The notes under the pieces are model-generated. The model had not been told where the DNA came from. It was given only the letters and a program-made list of their open reading frames with translations, and ran no database searches. The translations under genes and the position numbers were made by a program. DNA of 64,000 nt, taken from Vibrio syngnathi. Its GTDB lineage: Bacteria; Pseudomonadota; Gammaproteobacteria; Enterobacterales; Vibrionaceae. Each line of letters begins with the position of its first letter. The stretch's first letter is position 1. The DNA lies in the NCBI RefSeq assembly GCF_002119525.1, contig NZ_CP017917.1, positions 186,001 to 250,000 of the forward strand, read 5' to 3'. Shown here piece by piece: positions 8,907 to 17,856 of the stretch.

Positions 8907-9491
8907 TTAGATCATCGGAATCGTCGATGCTAAAAGTAACCCTGCCATACCATAGTTGAAGCTTTTGATTCGAACGGGCGTTGTTAGCCAATGCTGGAGC
9001 TGTTTACCTGCCGCTGTCCAGAATGTCACAGAAGGCAAGTTGGCTAGTGTGAAGATACTGGCGATGATCGCGAGCTCCCACCATGAACTGCCACTGCTAT
9101 ACACTGAAATAGCCGTCAGCGCCATTGACCAACCTTTCGGGTTCACCCACTGAAAACTGGCTGCGCCGATGAAGGTCATTGGTTTAAAAGCCTCAGTACT
9201 TTTCGCTTTGCCGCTCAATGCTATCTTAATCGCAAGGTACACGAGGTAAGCAAGACTCAGGTATTTCAAGATTTGGTGAGAGACCGGATAGGCGTTAAAA
9301 ATCCCCATTAAGCCGAAGCCAACCAATAGCAACATGGCTGCAAAACCCAGAGCAATGCCCAGCATGTGCGGAATAGTACGGGCAAAGCCAACATTGGCAC
9401 CTGATGTCATGAGCATGATGTTATTTGGACCTGGTGTGAAGGTCGAGACAAACGCAAACAAGGCAAGTGCGCTAAGTTGCTCTAAAGGCAT
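8907..9491 (-). CDS. LysE/RhtB family amino-acid exporter
   Basis: This 194-residue inner-membrane protein has about five to six hydrophobic segments. The N-terminal motif TPGPNNIMLMTSGANVGF and the later FQWVNPKGW are characteristic of LysE/RhtB translocators, which export amino acids or their derivatives by proton exchange. The frame is open further upstream to 9608, but the ATG at 9491 is chosen because the family starts there (MPLEQLSALALFAFV). It is divergent from an Lrp-type regulator gene 140 bases away, a common arrangement in which the regulator controls the exporter in response to an amino acid. Confidence 0.9.
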   Translation of the reverse strand: MPLEQLSALALFAFVSTFTPGPNNIMLMTSGANVGFARTIPHMLGIALGFAAMLLLVGFGLMGIFNAYPVSHQILKYLSLAYLVYLAIKIALSGKAKSTEAFKPMTFIGAASFQWVNPKGWSMALTAISVYSSGSSWWELAIIASIFTLANLPSVTFWTAAGKQLQHWLTTPVRIKSFNYGMAGLLLASTIPMI

Positions 9492-9631
9492 TGTGATTCT
9501 CCAGCAGTAAATGAACGAAGTGACTGACCGGTCATGACTTTCACGTGTTGAGAAACATAGTAGGTGGAAAGTGAGGCAATTATGTGCTTTTATTTCCTCA
9601 ATTATCACTTAATGCACAATAATAAGTACTT

Positions 9632-10072
9632 ATGGATAGATTTGACGAAAGAATATTGCAAGAGCTTAAGTTGGACGGCAGAATCTCCAACATTGAGCTT
9701 TCAGAACGAATTGGTTTGTCGGCTTCAGCGACTTTAAGACGAGTACAGGATCTTGAGCGCAAAGGCATCATACAAGGTTACCGCGCAGTTCTGGATAATG
9801 GCCTGATGGGTGTTGGCTTTATTGCGTATGTTTCGATTGGCTTGTCGAGCCATAGCAAAGCGGCTCAGCTGGAGTTTGAGCAACACGTCAGTATGGAAAA
9901 AGAGGTGGTAGAATGCCACAACATTACTGGTGCCAACGAGTACTTGCTAAGGGTAGAAACCAAAGATCTGCCGGGCTATAAGAAGTTTCATGCCGATGTG
10001 CTTGGGGAATGTGCTCAGGTGCAATCTATTACGACTATGGTTGTGATGGATACCCCCAAAGATGAACGCTAG
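9632..10072 (+). CDS. Lrp/AsnC family transcriptional regulator
   Basis: This 146-residue protein has the standard two parts of the family. An N-terminal winged helix-turn-helix occupies residues 1-60 (ILQELKLDGRISNIELSERI, then GLSASATLRRVQDLERKGII), and a C-terminal RAM ligand-binding/oligomerisation domain covers about 65-140 (TGANEYLLRVETKDL). It most likely senses an amino acid and controls the divergent LysE exporter. The LysR gene follows after 26 bases, so the two regulators may share a transcript. Confidence 0.9.
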   Translation: MDRFDERILQELKLDGRISNIELSERIGLSASATLRRVQDLERKGIIQGYRAVLDNGLMGVGFIAYVSIGLSSHSKAAQLEFEQHVSMEKEVVECHNITGANEYLLRVETKDLPGYKKFHADVLGECAQVQSITTMVVMDTPKDER

Positions 10073-10098
10073 TCGAGTTTTATTTCAGGAGAGGCGCA

Positions 10099-11028
10099 GT
10101 GCCAAATACTAATCAGTTATTGTTGTTCTTAGATGTGGTTCAACAAGGGTCGTTTACCAAAGCGGCAACGTTACATGATATGGACAACTCATCGCTCTCT
10201 AAACAGATCAAAAAACTCGAGCAAGATTTAGGTGTTCAGCTACTCAACCGATCTACTCGTTCGTTCTCATTGACGTCGGCAGGGGAAGACATTCTCGCGC
10301 AAACCTATGTGCTGAAAGACACGATCAATCAGATACAAGGCATTGCCGACTCGTACCAGTCTGAACCCAAAGGTGTGCTACGAATTACGTCGCCGATCTA
10401 TTTTGGTCAGCAATACTTGCAACCTATCATTACTCAGTTCATGAGAAAGTACCCGGATGTTCAGATCGTACTTTCGTTGGACGACAAGATCGCCAACATT
10501 ATTGCAGGGCAGTTTGATATCGCGTTTCGCTTCAGTAAGCTTGTTGAATCCAATTTGATTGCCAAGAAGATTGCCGACAGTAACTTTATGCTCGTTGCAT
10601 CGAACGACTTTGTGAAAGAGCACGGTAAGCCAAAGACGCCACAAGATTTGCTCTCTTTACCTGCGGTTATCTATACCAATGGTGATATGACGGTTGATCA
10701 TCTGCGTATAAGTGAAGAGCCACATGGCAACACTTTCCAAAGCCTGACGATTCGTGGCAACTATAAGGTCAGTGATGTTCGTACCATGGTGTCTTGCGTA
10801 AAAGATGGCTTAGGTTTTGGCTTCCTTGACCAATCAAATCTGTATGCCTCAATGAAAGAACTGGGCTTGGTTACGTTACTTCCGGATTATGCCATCTCGA
10901 CGGTTGATACGGCGATCTACGCTGTCTATCCGCACCGTAAGCAGACCAAGCTAGTTAAAGAATTCATCACTACGGTTCAAGACTATATTGGCTCTCCAAC
11001 GATTTGGGAGAAGATGCAGCAAGGTTAG
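10099..11028 (+). CDS. LysR family transcriptional regulator
   Basis: This 309-residue protein has an N-terminal LysR helix-turn-helix (residues 1-60: FLDVVQQGSFTKAATLHDMD, then LSKQIKKLEQDLGVQLLNRS) and a periplasmic-binding-protein-like effector domain from about 90 to 295. The start is GTG at 10099, preceded by AGGAGAGG. Its target is unknown. No divergent gene is present; instead it follows the Lrp gene closely. Confidence 0.9.
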   Translation: MPNTNQLLLFLDVVQQGSFTKAATLHDMDNSSLSKQIKKLEQDLGVQLLNRSTRSFSLTSAGEDILAQTYVLKDTINQIQGIADSYQSEPKGVLRITSPIYFGQQYLQPIITQFMRKYPDVQIVLSLDDKIANIIAGQFDIAFRFSKLVESNLIAKKIADSNFMLVASNDFVKEHGKPKTPQDLLSLPAVIYTNGDMTVDHLRISEEPHGNTFQSLTIRGNYKVSDVRTMVSCVKDGLGFGFLDQSNLYASMKELGLVTLLPDYAISTVDTAIYAVYPHRKQTKLVKEFITTVQDYIGSPTIWEKMQQG

Positions 11029-11050
11029 TCATGTCGCTAGGCCGTAAGCT

Positions 11051-11077
11051 GATAGATAAGATAGATAAGATAGATAA
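11051..11077. repeat. 9-bp tandem repeat, three perfect copies
   Basis: GATAGATAA occurs three times in a row from 11051 to 11077 and a diverged copy follows. It begins 22 bases after the LysR stop codon, in a 299-base spacer that otherwise holds no recognisable gene. Confidence 0.75.
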
Positions 11078-11327
11078 GGTAGAATAAGTAAAGCCCCAAG
11101 ACTTATAGAGAAAAAGCGAGCGGGATCACAGCATTAATGGAGTGCAGACGGATAGATACCAGTAGGCTTTTTATCGCTATGTATTCCTGAGATACTGAAC
11201 AAAGTTCATTTTAGGGCGGATCGTTTTAATAACTGCGCTTTTCCCTGTCATTCAAACATACTGCTCGCTATAGGTTGATTGCTTTCCTGTGTAGGGTGCT
11301 ATTAGCCGAGTTAGGATAAAATATTTT

Positions 11328-12572
11328 ATGAGTACAATGGGAATCGCAATTGGTGCGACCGCTCTTTCGTTAATACTTATTGCTGTTTGGTTGGTCTCTT
11401 TGTCGCTAAGAAAAAAGCGCTTGGAGCAAGAACGTAAAGCTCGCGCTGTCGCTTACCGAAAAGCGATTGAAAAAGCACGTATCCAAGAGCAAAAAGATCG
11501 TCAATTTAAGGCTGAAACAGGGCATGTGCCGTCGATTTTATATTTGGCGAAAGAGGCTGAACGAGTCAATCTTAAAGAAGCTCTGTATTGGTACGATAAA
11601 GCTGCCCATTTAGACAATGTCAACGGCATGTACGGCATTGTGCGTCTGAGTATGAAGTGCAAAGAAGACCTAATTTTAAGAGAAAAGGCCAATTTTTGGC
11701 AGTTAGCGATATCGGCACTGGATAACGATCCGCTTGCAAAATTCGAGGTGGGTAAAGCACTCGTGTTTGGTCGCGGAGTTGAGAAAAACCTTCCGAAAGG
11801 CAGCGCCTATATTGAAGAGTCTGCCGCTAGTGGTAACACCGAAGCGATGCTTTTTATGGGGGATTGGTGTTTAGATAGAGAGAACCCAGATTATTCTCCA
11901 GAAAGCTCTTTCATGTGGTACAGAAAAGCTGCTGAAAAGAATAACCTAGACGGAAAAATCAAATTGGGTATGAGCTATTTGAACGGTGTTGGCGTTGTCG
12001 CTAATCATCGTGAAGCGGTTTACTGGTTTGAAACGGCAGCTGAAAAAAACTGTGCAGAAGCGATGTTTAAAGCCGGTGAGGCGTGGATTGACCATGGTGA
12101 ACACGGCAATGCTATCGCGTATATCTGGTTATTCTTATCGGCTCATTTTGGCTATGCGGATGCGAGGTATTTGAGAGATAAAGTTGGTGGGGATCTTGGT
12201 GTTGATGCTGTTGTGGGGTTACAGGCTCTGACTAAGCCAATAATGACCAAGTTGACGCAAGAAACAATCACCAAGCACTCTATCGTTAAAGCGCTCAACA
12301 AGCTCTACAAACGCGATATCCCAGTGCATAAGAAAGTGAAAGAAGCCTCTGACGAAGAGAGTGATGAGTTAGGTGTCGATAAGGCGGTTTTGGATACTGA
12401 AGCCTCAAATACTCAAGGTTCAAATGCCAACAATCCCCAACATACGACAGAAAGTCATGATGGTGATAACGCAAGCGCAAATCGAGCATCACAAGATAAG
12501 CAAGCTAACTCTAATAGCGGTTCTTTGGACTTTAGCCAACCGGCAGTTGAGTCTAACTGGAAGAGCAATTAA
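11328..12572 (+). CDS. Membrane-anchored Sel1-repeat protein (414 aa)
   Basis: A single hydrophobic segment (residues about 4-26) followed by a basic stretch (RKKRLEQERK) anchors this protein in the inner membrane with the rest in the cytoplasm. Residues about 60-290 contain Sel1/TPR repeats, for example AKFEVGKALVFGRGVEKN and IKLGMSYLNGVGVVANHREA. The last 90 residues are polar and low in complexity (many Asn, Ser, Gln, Asp), likely disordered. Such proteins are scaffolds; the partner is unknown. It is monocistronic, and its terminator is near 12760. A second ATG three codons in is an equally possible start. Confidence 0.8.
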   Translation: MSTMGIAIGATALSLILIAVWLVSLSLRKKRLEQERKARAVAYRKAIEKARIQEQKDRQFKAETGHVPSILYLAKEAERVNLKEALYWYDKAAHLDNVNGMYGIVRLSMKCKEDLILREKANFWQLAISALDNDPLAKFEVGKALVFGRGVEKNLPKGSAYIEESAASGNTEAMLFMGDWCLDRENPDYSPESSFMWYRKAAEKNNLDGKIKLGMSYLNGVGVVANHREAVYWFETAAEKNCAEAMFKAGEAWIDHGEHGNAIAYIWLFLSAHFGYADARYLRDKVGGDLGVDAVVGLQALTKPIMTKLTQETITKHSIVKALNKLYKRDIPVHKKVKEASDEESDELGVDKAVLDTEASNTQGSNANNPQHTTESHDGDNASANRASQDKQANSNSGSLDFSQPAVESNWKSN

Positions 12573-12753
12573 TAAACCGTGTTTATGAGTTCTGACCTGT
12601 GTTCTGAACATGACTGAAACGAGTAGTTCTACAATTTAAAAAATCCAACGATGTTATATGAGTGTAGATGTTATAACTGACTGTATTAAGCCGCTAAGGT
12701 GCCCGTTATTCATACGGTCGATATTATTGACTGCGGCGGGTAAAGCACTCAAA

Positions 12754-12785
12754 CAAAAAAAGGGAAGCATCAGCTTCCCTTTTTG
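12754..12785. terminator. Bidirectional intrinsic terminator
   Basis: AGGGAAGC at 12761-12768 pairs with GCTTCCCT at 12773-12780, with an A run on the left and a T run on the right, so it can end transcription from both the Sel1 gene and the convergent sstT. Confidence 0.9.
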
Positions 12786-12804
12786 TTTATGTACGATTTG
12801 CTTT

Positions 12805-12846
12805 TTAGAGCTTAGAGCTTAGAGCTTAGAGCTTAGAGCTCAGAAC
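12805..12846. repeat. 7-bp tandem repeat TTAGAGC, five perfect copies plus one degenerate
   Basis: Five perfect TTAGAGC units run from 12805 to 12839 and a sixth copy carries two changes. The array lies 27 bases beyond the sstT stop codon, between the stop and the terminator, so it would be in the 3' untranslated region of sstT mRNA. The unit resembles the TTCTTAG heptamer at 57270 in length and in its TTAG core. Confidence 0.85.
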
Positions 12847-12872
12847 TGTTTAGGTTCAGAGCTGCTAAAGGA

Positions 12873-14090
12873 TTATTGCTCTTTGTTTTGCTCGGCTTTA
12901 CATACAGCAGCAGTGAACACTACGTCTGTTGAGCTGTTAAGCGCTGTTTCAGCTGAATCTTGAATCACACCGATAATGAAACCAACCGCTACAACCTGCA
13001 TCGCTACATCGTTTGAAATGCCGAACAGGCCACACGCTAGCGGGATAAGCAGTAGTGAACCGCCAGCAACACCCGATGCGCCACATGCTGATACCGCAGC
13101 AACAAGGCTTAGTAGAATCGCAGTGAAGATATCAATCTCAATACCCATAGTGTGTACAGCTGCAAGTGTTAACACTGTGATGGTGATTGCTGCGCCTGCC
13201 ATGTTGATCGTTGCGCCTAGAGGAATTGATACAGAGTAAGTATCTTCGTCTAGTTTTAGCTTCTTACAAAGGTTCATGTTCACTGGGATGTTTGCAGCGC
13301 TCGAACGAGTGAAGAATGCCGTTACACCAGATTCACGAATACATTGCAGTACAAGTGGGTATGGGTTTTGTTTTGTTTTAATAAATACAAGCAGTGGGTT
13401 AACCACAAGTGCGATGATCAGCATTGAGCTAAGTAGAACTGCTAGCAGCTGACCGTAGCTTGCCAGAGCATCAAAACCGGTTGTTGCGAACGTAGTCGAA
13501 ACAAGGCCGAAGATACCGAATGGCGCAAGACGAATAATGAAGCGAACAATGTGTGAAACACTGTGGCTTAGGTCTTCGAAAACCGCTTTGGTTGTTGCAG
13601 ATGCGTGGTGCAGAGCAAGACCAAGACCGATTGCCCAAGCAAGAATACCGATGTAGTTGGCGTTCATTAGTGCGCTAACTGGGTTGTCTACAAGCTTGAA
13701 TAGAAGCGTATGAAGAACTTCTGCAATACCTTGAGGAGGGTTAGCACCTTCAGCGCCAGCAACCAGTGTCAAAGTGGTTGGGAACATGAAGCTCAGTACT
13801 ACAGCAGTCAGTGCAGCAGAGAACGTACCAATCAGGTAAAGCACAATGATTGGACGCATGTGAGTATGCTGACCTTTCTTTTGGTTTGCGATAGAAGCTG
13901 CAACAAGAATGAATACTAAAATTGGGGCAACAGCTTTCAGAGCACCGACAAACAGACTACCTAGTAGACCTGCGTCTTGAGCTGCTGAAGGAGAAACCAT
14001 GGCGAGAACGACACCGAAAACAATACCGGCAAGGATCTGTAGAACGAGGTTTCCACGAGCGATGCGGGCGAACATGTTGTTGTTTTGCAT
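12873..14090 (-). CDS. sstT: Serine/threonine:sodium symporter SstT
   Basis: This 405-residue inner-membrane protein of the dicarboxylate/amino acid:cation symporter (DAACS) family takes up serine and threonine with sodium. It has about eight to nine hydrophobic segments plus the two re-entrant hairpins. The family signatures are visible: [18 protein letters not shown] (residues about 261-278) and [18 protein letters not shown], followed by [20 protein letters not shown]. The length is that of E. coli SstT. The gene is monocistronic with a short inverted repeat 172 bases upstream. Confidence 0.95.
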   Translation of the reverse strand: MQNNNMFARIARGNLVLQILAGIVFGVVLAMVSPSAAQDAGLLGSLFVGALKAVAPILVFILVAASIANQKKGQHTHMRPIIVLYLIGTFSAALTAVVLSFMFPTTLTLVAGAEGANPPQGIAEVLHTLLFKLVDNPVSALMNANYIGILAWAIGLGLALHHASATTKAVFEDLSHSVSHIVRFIIRLAPFGIFGLVSTTFATTGFDALASYGQLLAVLLSSMLIIALVVNPLLVFIKTKQNPYPLVLQCIRESGVTAFFTRSSAANIPVNMNLCKKLKLDEDTYSVSIPLGATINMAGAAITITVLTLAAVHTMGIEIDIFTAILLSLVAAVSACGASGVAGGSLLLIPLACGLFGISNDVAMQVVAVGFIIGVIQDSAETALNSSTDVVFTAAVCKAEQNKEQ

Positions 14091-14412
14091 AAAATACCTG
14101 CAATTGTTAAATTATTATAGTGATGTATCTTTTTATGAAGTTGTACCAAATCCAACTATACACTAGCGGAATTGGCGGTCATATTAGCGGGATCTAAGAG
14201 GGTGTCTAGGGATAGTTTACTTTTAGGGTTATTGTTTGCGCTATGTGGTGTTTTTAGAGCTAAATGTTAAATGAATGTATTAACATTTGGCTATAAATCT
14301 ACTCGTTGATATTTTTAAGGGGCAATGTTCTGGGCGTTTGGGTATGTAAACTGCTATTGGTAAAATCATTGTGTTCAGAAATAGTCATACAGATACCAAA
14401 TTGAAATAAAAA
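14091..14412. other. Upstream region of sstT with a 9-bp inverted repeat at 14262-14288
   Basis: AAATGTTAA at 14262-14270 and TTAACATTT at 14280-14288 form a perfect dyad around a 9-base spacer, the geometry of an operator for a dimeric regulator. Which regulator, if any, uses it cannot be told. Nothing else stands out in this stretch. Confidence 0.4.
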
Positions 14413-14440
14413 AGCCCCACCTGATTAACAGGATAGGGCT
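14408..14440 (-). terminator. Intrinsic terminator of rsgA
   Basis: On the minus strand AGCCC (paired 14413-14417 with 14436-14440) plus an inner CCTG/CAGG stem form a hairpin followed by six U residues, 43 bases beyond the rsgA stop. Confidence 0.85.
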
Positions 14441-14482
14441 AAGTCGTTTCAAATAAAGCTTATAGTCTTTAACTTTAAAGGT

Positions 14483-15547
14483 TTAGTCAGAAGCTTTCTT
14501 AAGATTACGGCTCTCTGATTGCACGGTTTTGTACATCTTAGAAAGTTGTTTACCGTTCGCACGTTGTTCAGCCAATGATGCACCGTTTCTGGCTTGCTCC
14601 CTCAATAGCTTTTGATAGTTGGTAAATCTTCTTTCAGACAGCTCACCATTTTCAATCGCTTTACGTATTTTGCACCCAGGCTCGGATTCGTGGCTGCAAT
14701 CAGAGAAACGGCAGTGCATCGCCAATTCTTCGACATCAGAAAAGGTTTCACTCACCCCTTCAGCACAATCGGCGAGTTGTAACTCTCGCATGCCTGGGGT
14801 ATCGAGCAATAAACCGCCCGACGTTAGCAAGTGCAGTGAGCGTGATGTCGTGGTGTGTCGACCTTTGCTGTCGTCTTCACGTATGCCGCTCGTTTCTTGT
14901 TGAGTTTCGCCAAGTAACGAGTTCACGAGTGTCGATTTACCAACCCCAGACGAACCCATCAAAGCCACAGTCTTGCCCGTTTTACACCAAGGCGACAAAA
15001 CTTGAGTTGAGTCTTGGTCTAGGCTATTCACCGCTTCGATCATCAGCATAGAATCTAAGCTTTGCACTTGTTGTACTTTGCCTTCGTAGTCGTCACACAA
15101 ATCTTTCTTGGTGAGTACGATAACCGCTTCAACCTGTGCTTCATTGGCTAGCGCTAGGTAGCGTTCAATACGGCTTAGATTAAAGTCGTTATTTAACGAA
15201 ACCACGATAAAAACGGTGTCGATGTTAGCTGAGATATATTGCTCAGCCACACGACTGCCCGCGGCTTTACGACTGAAGAGCGATTGACGCTCTAATAAAC
15301 GGCCGAATTGCAGTTCAGAGTTCAAGATTACCCAGTCGCCAACCGTCATTGCGGGTTGGTTTTGATGGATGGGTAGAACAATTTCGCCTTGCTCTGACGC
15401 TAGTGTATAGCCGCTACGATGATGCGCGACGATACGAGCAATGACGGATTGGTCATAGTCTTCGAGTGTCAGTTGTTGCTGAAATACAGGTTGCCATCCA
15501 AGTTGTTGAAGTGACATTGGATGAGAAAATGCGTTTTGTGAATTCAT
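14483..15547 (-). CDS. rsgA: Ribosome small-subunit-dependent GTPase A
   Basis: RsgA (YjeQ) is a circularly permuted GTPase that helps the last steps of 30S subunit maturation. The permuted order is plain: an N-terminal OB-fold (about 30-85), then G4 (TKKD at 146-149), G1 (GSSGVGKST at 198-206) and G3 (DTPG at 249-252). A zinc knuckle C-x4-C-x-H-x5-C uses Cys279, Cys284, His286 and Cys292. The basic C-terminal tail is typical. At 354 residues it has the family length. It stands alone here; as many vibrios carry another rsgA on the large chromosome, this could be a second copy, but that cannot be checked from the window. Confidence 0.92.
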   Translation of the reverse strand: MNSQNAFSHPMSLQQLGWQPVFQQQLTLEDYDQSVIARIVAHHRSGYTLASEQGEIVLPIHQNQPAMTVGDWVILNSELQFGRLLERQSLFSRKAAGSRVAEQYISANIDTVFIVVSLNNDFNLSRIERYLALANEAQVEAVIVLTKKDLCDDYEGKVQQVQSLDSMLMIEAVNSLDQDSTQVLSPWCKTGKTVALMGSSGVGKSTLVNSLLGETQQETSGIREDDSKGRHTTTSRSLHLLTSGGLLLDTPGMRELQLADCAEGVSETFSDVEELAMHCRFSDCSHESEPGCKIRKAIENGELSERRFTNYQKLLREQARNGASLAEQRANGKQLSKMYKTVQSESRNLKKASD

Positions 15548-15579
15548 GTCTTTTTACCCAGACGAGCGAGCTTTCTTTT

Positions 15580-15700
15580 CTTGTGAGAGTATTAAAGTCT
15601 TATGAGAGCATTAACGTCTTGTGAGATCTCAATTTGTCGATGAGATCAAAAGAGTTAATGAGACCAAAAAGAGTTGCTGAGATTAAAAAGCGTCGAGCGT
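15580..15700. repeat. Degenerate tandem repeat, period about 19-20 bp, upstream of rsgA
   Basis: About six imperfect units built around TGAGA(T/G) and an A-rich stretch (for example CTTATGAGAGCATTAACGT and ATGAGACCAAAAAGAGTTGC) follow each other upstream of the rsgA start. They lie in the 5' untranslated or promoter region of rsgA and have diverged, so the array is old. Confidence 0.55.
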
Positions 15701-15879
15701 CAAAAATGTTTTGAGTTTGGGTCGAATTCAAATAGATAGGACCCCGGATTTAGTCATGCGCTATTGGGCATGCAGGTATTGATCACTTACGATCAATAGT
15801 AAACCGGGTAAAAGTGTGCGGTAGTCACGGGTGACGAGATGTTGGTCGATCGGTATTTAAGTTTGATTAACCAAACAAA

Positions 15880-15927
15880 TTAACGCGTTACTTTTACTGC
15901 CAGTTTTAGTGTTTTCATTACAATCAT
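15880..15927 (-). CDS. Possible 15-residue peptide with a strong ribosome site
   Basis: An ATG at 15927 opens a 15-codon frame ending in TAA, encoding MIVMKTLKLAVKVTR. An AAGGAGA Shine-Dalgarno sequence sits at the ideal distance (8 bases) upstream, in a 504-base spacer that otherwise lacks a gene. The peptide is basic and amphipathic with no Cys or charged acidic residue. It may be a true microprotein, a regulatory leader peptide, or chance; no downstream gene in the same direction within 300 bases would be controlled except rsgA's far 3' region, so a leader role is unlikely. Confidence 0.4.
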   Translation of the reverse strand: MIVMKTLKLAVKVTR

Positions 15928-15990
15928 CTTCTATTCTCCTTGGGTTATTTATGTGTTTAGGCTTTGAATAAAAAGCGAGCTCAGTTTAGC

Positions 15991-16022
15991 AAAAAGCCAC
16001 GATGGCGAGAAGTCATCGTGGC
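15991..16022 (-). terminator. Intrinsic terminator of the copper-delivery operon
   Basis: GCCACGATG at 15996-16004 pairs perfectly with CATCGTGGC at 16014-16022; on the minus strand five U residues follow. It lies 30 bases beyond the PCuAC stop. Confidence 0.88.
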
Positions 16023-16051
16023 TTAAATTATTTCATCGATTGTGAATCTGA

Positions 16052-16510
16052 TTAATGATGATCGTGATTCATCTTTTTCATGCCGCTCATTACTTTCTTA
16101 ACCGGTGCATCAAAGGTCTGTGTTTCACCGTTTGCGAAGGTCAGCGTCATTTCGATTTGTTCGCCTTCTTTTAGGCTGCTTTTCAAGTCAAACAACATGA
16201 TGTGTAAGCTACCTGGTTTAAGTACCGCTTCACCATTTGCAGGGATAGTGATCGCTTGAACTTGACGCATCTTCATTACGTCGCCATCAACGATAACATC
16301 ATGGAGTTCTACCTTTCCTGCTGCTGGTGTTGTCGCAGAAACAATAGCGCGATCTTTATCGCTATGGTTCATCAGAGTCGTGAATACCGCGCTGTTCACT
16401 GCTGAAGGCGGGGTTGCACGCGCGTACGCGTCATGAACCATAATGTCGCTATTCGCATGAGCAAGAGGAGTGAGCAATAAGCCTGCTAGAGCAAGTGCTT
16501 TTAACTTCAT
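16052..16510 (-). CDS. PCuAC-family periplasmic copper chaperone
   Basis: This 152-residue exported protein (signal peptide MKLKALALAGLLLTPLAHA) carries the exact PCuAC copper site H-x10-M-x21-H-x-M: His70, Met81, His103 and Met105. PCuAC binds Cu(I) in the periplasm and works with Sco to build the CuA or CuB centre of cytochrome oxidases. The His/Met-rich tail (MKKMNHDHH) may bind further copper. It is the last gene of a three-gene operon with the Sco protein. Confidence 0.92.
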   Translation of the reverse strand: MKLKALALAGLLLTPLAHANSDIMVHDAYARATPPSAVNSAVFTTLMNHSDKDRAIVSATTPAAGKVELHDVIVDGDVMKMRQVQAITIPANGEAVLKPGSLHIMLFDLKSSLKEGEQIEMTLTFANGETQTFDAPVKKVMSGMKKMNHDHH

Positions 16511-16623
16511 GTTGTTGTCCTTAATTTTTATGTTGGTCTGGGACCTGACTTTTTGTTCGAACTTTATTGGTTAAGTTCTTTATTTTTGTACACGTTGTTT
16601 CTCGTCGTTGATGACTTGGTACG

Positions 16624-17220
16624 CTAGCGCGTTAATGTGTTGATAGCTTCAACAATTGGCGCAGGCGTCAACGTGTGCGGTACTTTAGTAATCAAAGTAC
16701 CGTCGGGCTTTAAAAAATAGAAATATGAGCTGTGGTCTAGGGTGTACTCCAACTCTGAACCTTCCAGTTTGGTCTTCCTGAAGATAACACCGTAGTTATG
16801 TGCCAAAGTCGTTGTCACATCTAACGGGCCACTTAATCCTTCCATCATTGGGTGGAAGTATTGCGCGTATTCATACGAGGCTTCAGCGGCATCACGTTCT
16901 GGATCGAGAGAAACAAACATCGGGCGAATCTTGGCTTTTGCTTCATCAGAAATCTGGTTAAGTGCTCCGGCTAACATTGCTAGAGAAGTAGGGCACACAT
17001 CTGGGCAACGTGTGAAACCAAAATAAACGATACGAACTCTGTCATCGGTTTGATCAAAGACTTCAGTTGGCTGGTTATCTTTACCGAAAAGGGTTGTCGC
17101 GGAGAATTGTTGTTTTGCCGCGCGTTGTTTTTGAGCTTCGTTTTGCCCATCAAGATAACTTTTAACGCCAAAGCCAAGGACAAAAGCGACAACCAATGCT
17201 AACGACCAATTTCTACTCAT
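16624..17220 (-). CDS. SCO1/SenC family copper-dependent thioredoxin-like protein
   Basis: This 198-residue protein is anchored by an N-terminal hydrophobic segment (residues 5-20) and has a periplasmic thioredoxin-like fold. The copper ligands of Sco are present: Cys72 and Cys76 in the CPDVC motif and His163 in LDHSSYFYF. Sco proteins hand copper to, or reduce the cysteines of, cytochrome oxidase subunits. Its start overlaps the stop of the preceding gene (ATGA-type overlap, 17217-17220), which indicates translational coupling. PCuAC follows after 113 bases. Confidence 0.93.
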   Translation of the reverse strand: MSRNWSLALVVAFVLGFGVKSYLDGQNEAQKQRAAKQQFSATTLFGKDNQPTEVFDQTDDRVRIVYFGFTRCPDVCPTSLAMLAGALNQISDEAKAKIRPMFVSLDPERDAAEASYEYAQYFHPMMEGLSGPLDVTTTLAHNYGVIFRKTKLEGSELEYTLDHSSYFYFLKPDGTLITKVPHTLTPAPIVEAINTLTR

Positions 17221-17657
17221 CTTGCCATCCTTATTGCCGGGTTTACAGTATCGACACCATCAGTGATCTCACCGATCCATGTCATCTTGTCTAAAGTACA
17301 TACAGGTAAAATCACATCACCTTCATAGGTATTATTGCCAATGTTTTTTAATTGAAAACGTGCCAAGCCCATTTCCATCTCTAAACCTGCAAGTGACAGC
17401 ATTAATGTGTCAGAGGCTGCGTCTTCCCAGACCACTTTGATTTTGGTGGGAGCTAAAGGTTGAGCCGTCTCGCGATCAAGTGTCATCGTCACCGTATTTT
17501 GTTCACACGATGTGGTGGAAAGCATGCAGTAATCATCTAAGTTAACCTCAGCAGAGGCTCGCTCCATCGCTGATTCAAATTGCTGAATTACTTGCGGCCC
17601 ATAAAAGCCTGCCACGAGAGCGATCCCAAGAGCAGCCACCTTTAATGCAGAGTGCAT
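17217..17657 (-). CDS. YtkA/FixH-like periplasmic protein of the copper operon
   Basis: This 146-residue protein has an N-terminal membrane anchor (about residues 5-22) followed by a beta-rich domain. The stretch LAGLEMEMGLARFQL, then NTYEGDVILPVCTLDKMTW, resembles the YtkA/FixH beta-sandwich, in which Met-rich loops are found. Three cysteines (CMLSTTSC and PVC) might form a disulfide or bind metal. It is the first gene of the operon with the Sco and PCuAC genes and overlaps the Sco start by four bases, so a role in copper handling or oxidase assembly is a reasonable inference. The family assignment is by eye and tentative. Confidence 0.7.
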   Translation of the reverse strand: MHSALKVAALGIALVAGFYGPQVIQQFESAMERASAEVNLDDYCMLSTTSCEQNTVTMTLDRETAQPLAPTKIKVVWEDAASDTLMLSLAGLEMEMGLARFQLKNIGNNTYEGDVILPVCTLDKMTWIGEITDGVDTVNPAIRMAR

Positions 17658-17753
17658 GTCGTGTTCTCATCTAATTTTATAAGAGCGGCGATGTTATCAT
17701 ATCCTTCAATATGTGCTTGTATCAAAAAGTAATTTTGTGCGTATGGTAGAACT

Positions 17754-17783
17754 AAAAAAGCGAAGCCATTGGCTTCGCTTTTG
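17754..17783. terminator. Intrinsic terminator of the DUF368 gene
   Basis: AGCGAAGCC at 17759-17767 pairs with GGCTTCGCT at 17771-17779 around a 3-base loop, with A residues on the left and T residues on the right; it lies about 75 bases beyond the DUF368 stop on the minus strand. Confidence 0.9.
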
Positions 17784-17856
17784 TCTGTTTCATAGGACGT
17801 GAGCTTAGTGTTTCTAAGTTCTATCCGCTCTGAACAGGTTCCAGAATTACGTTGAC

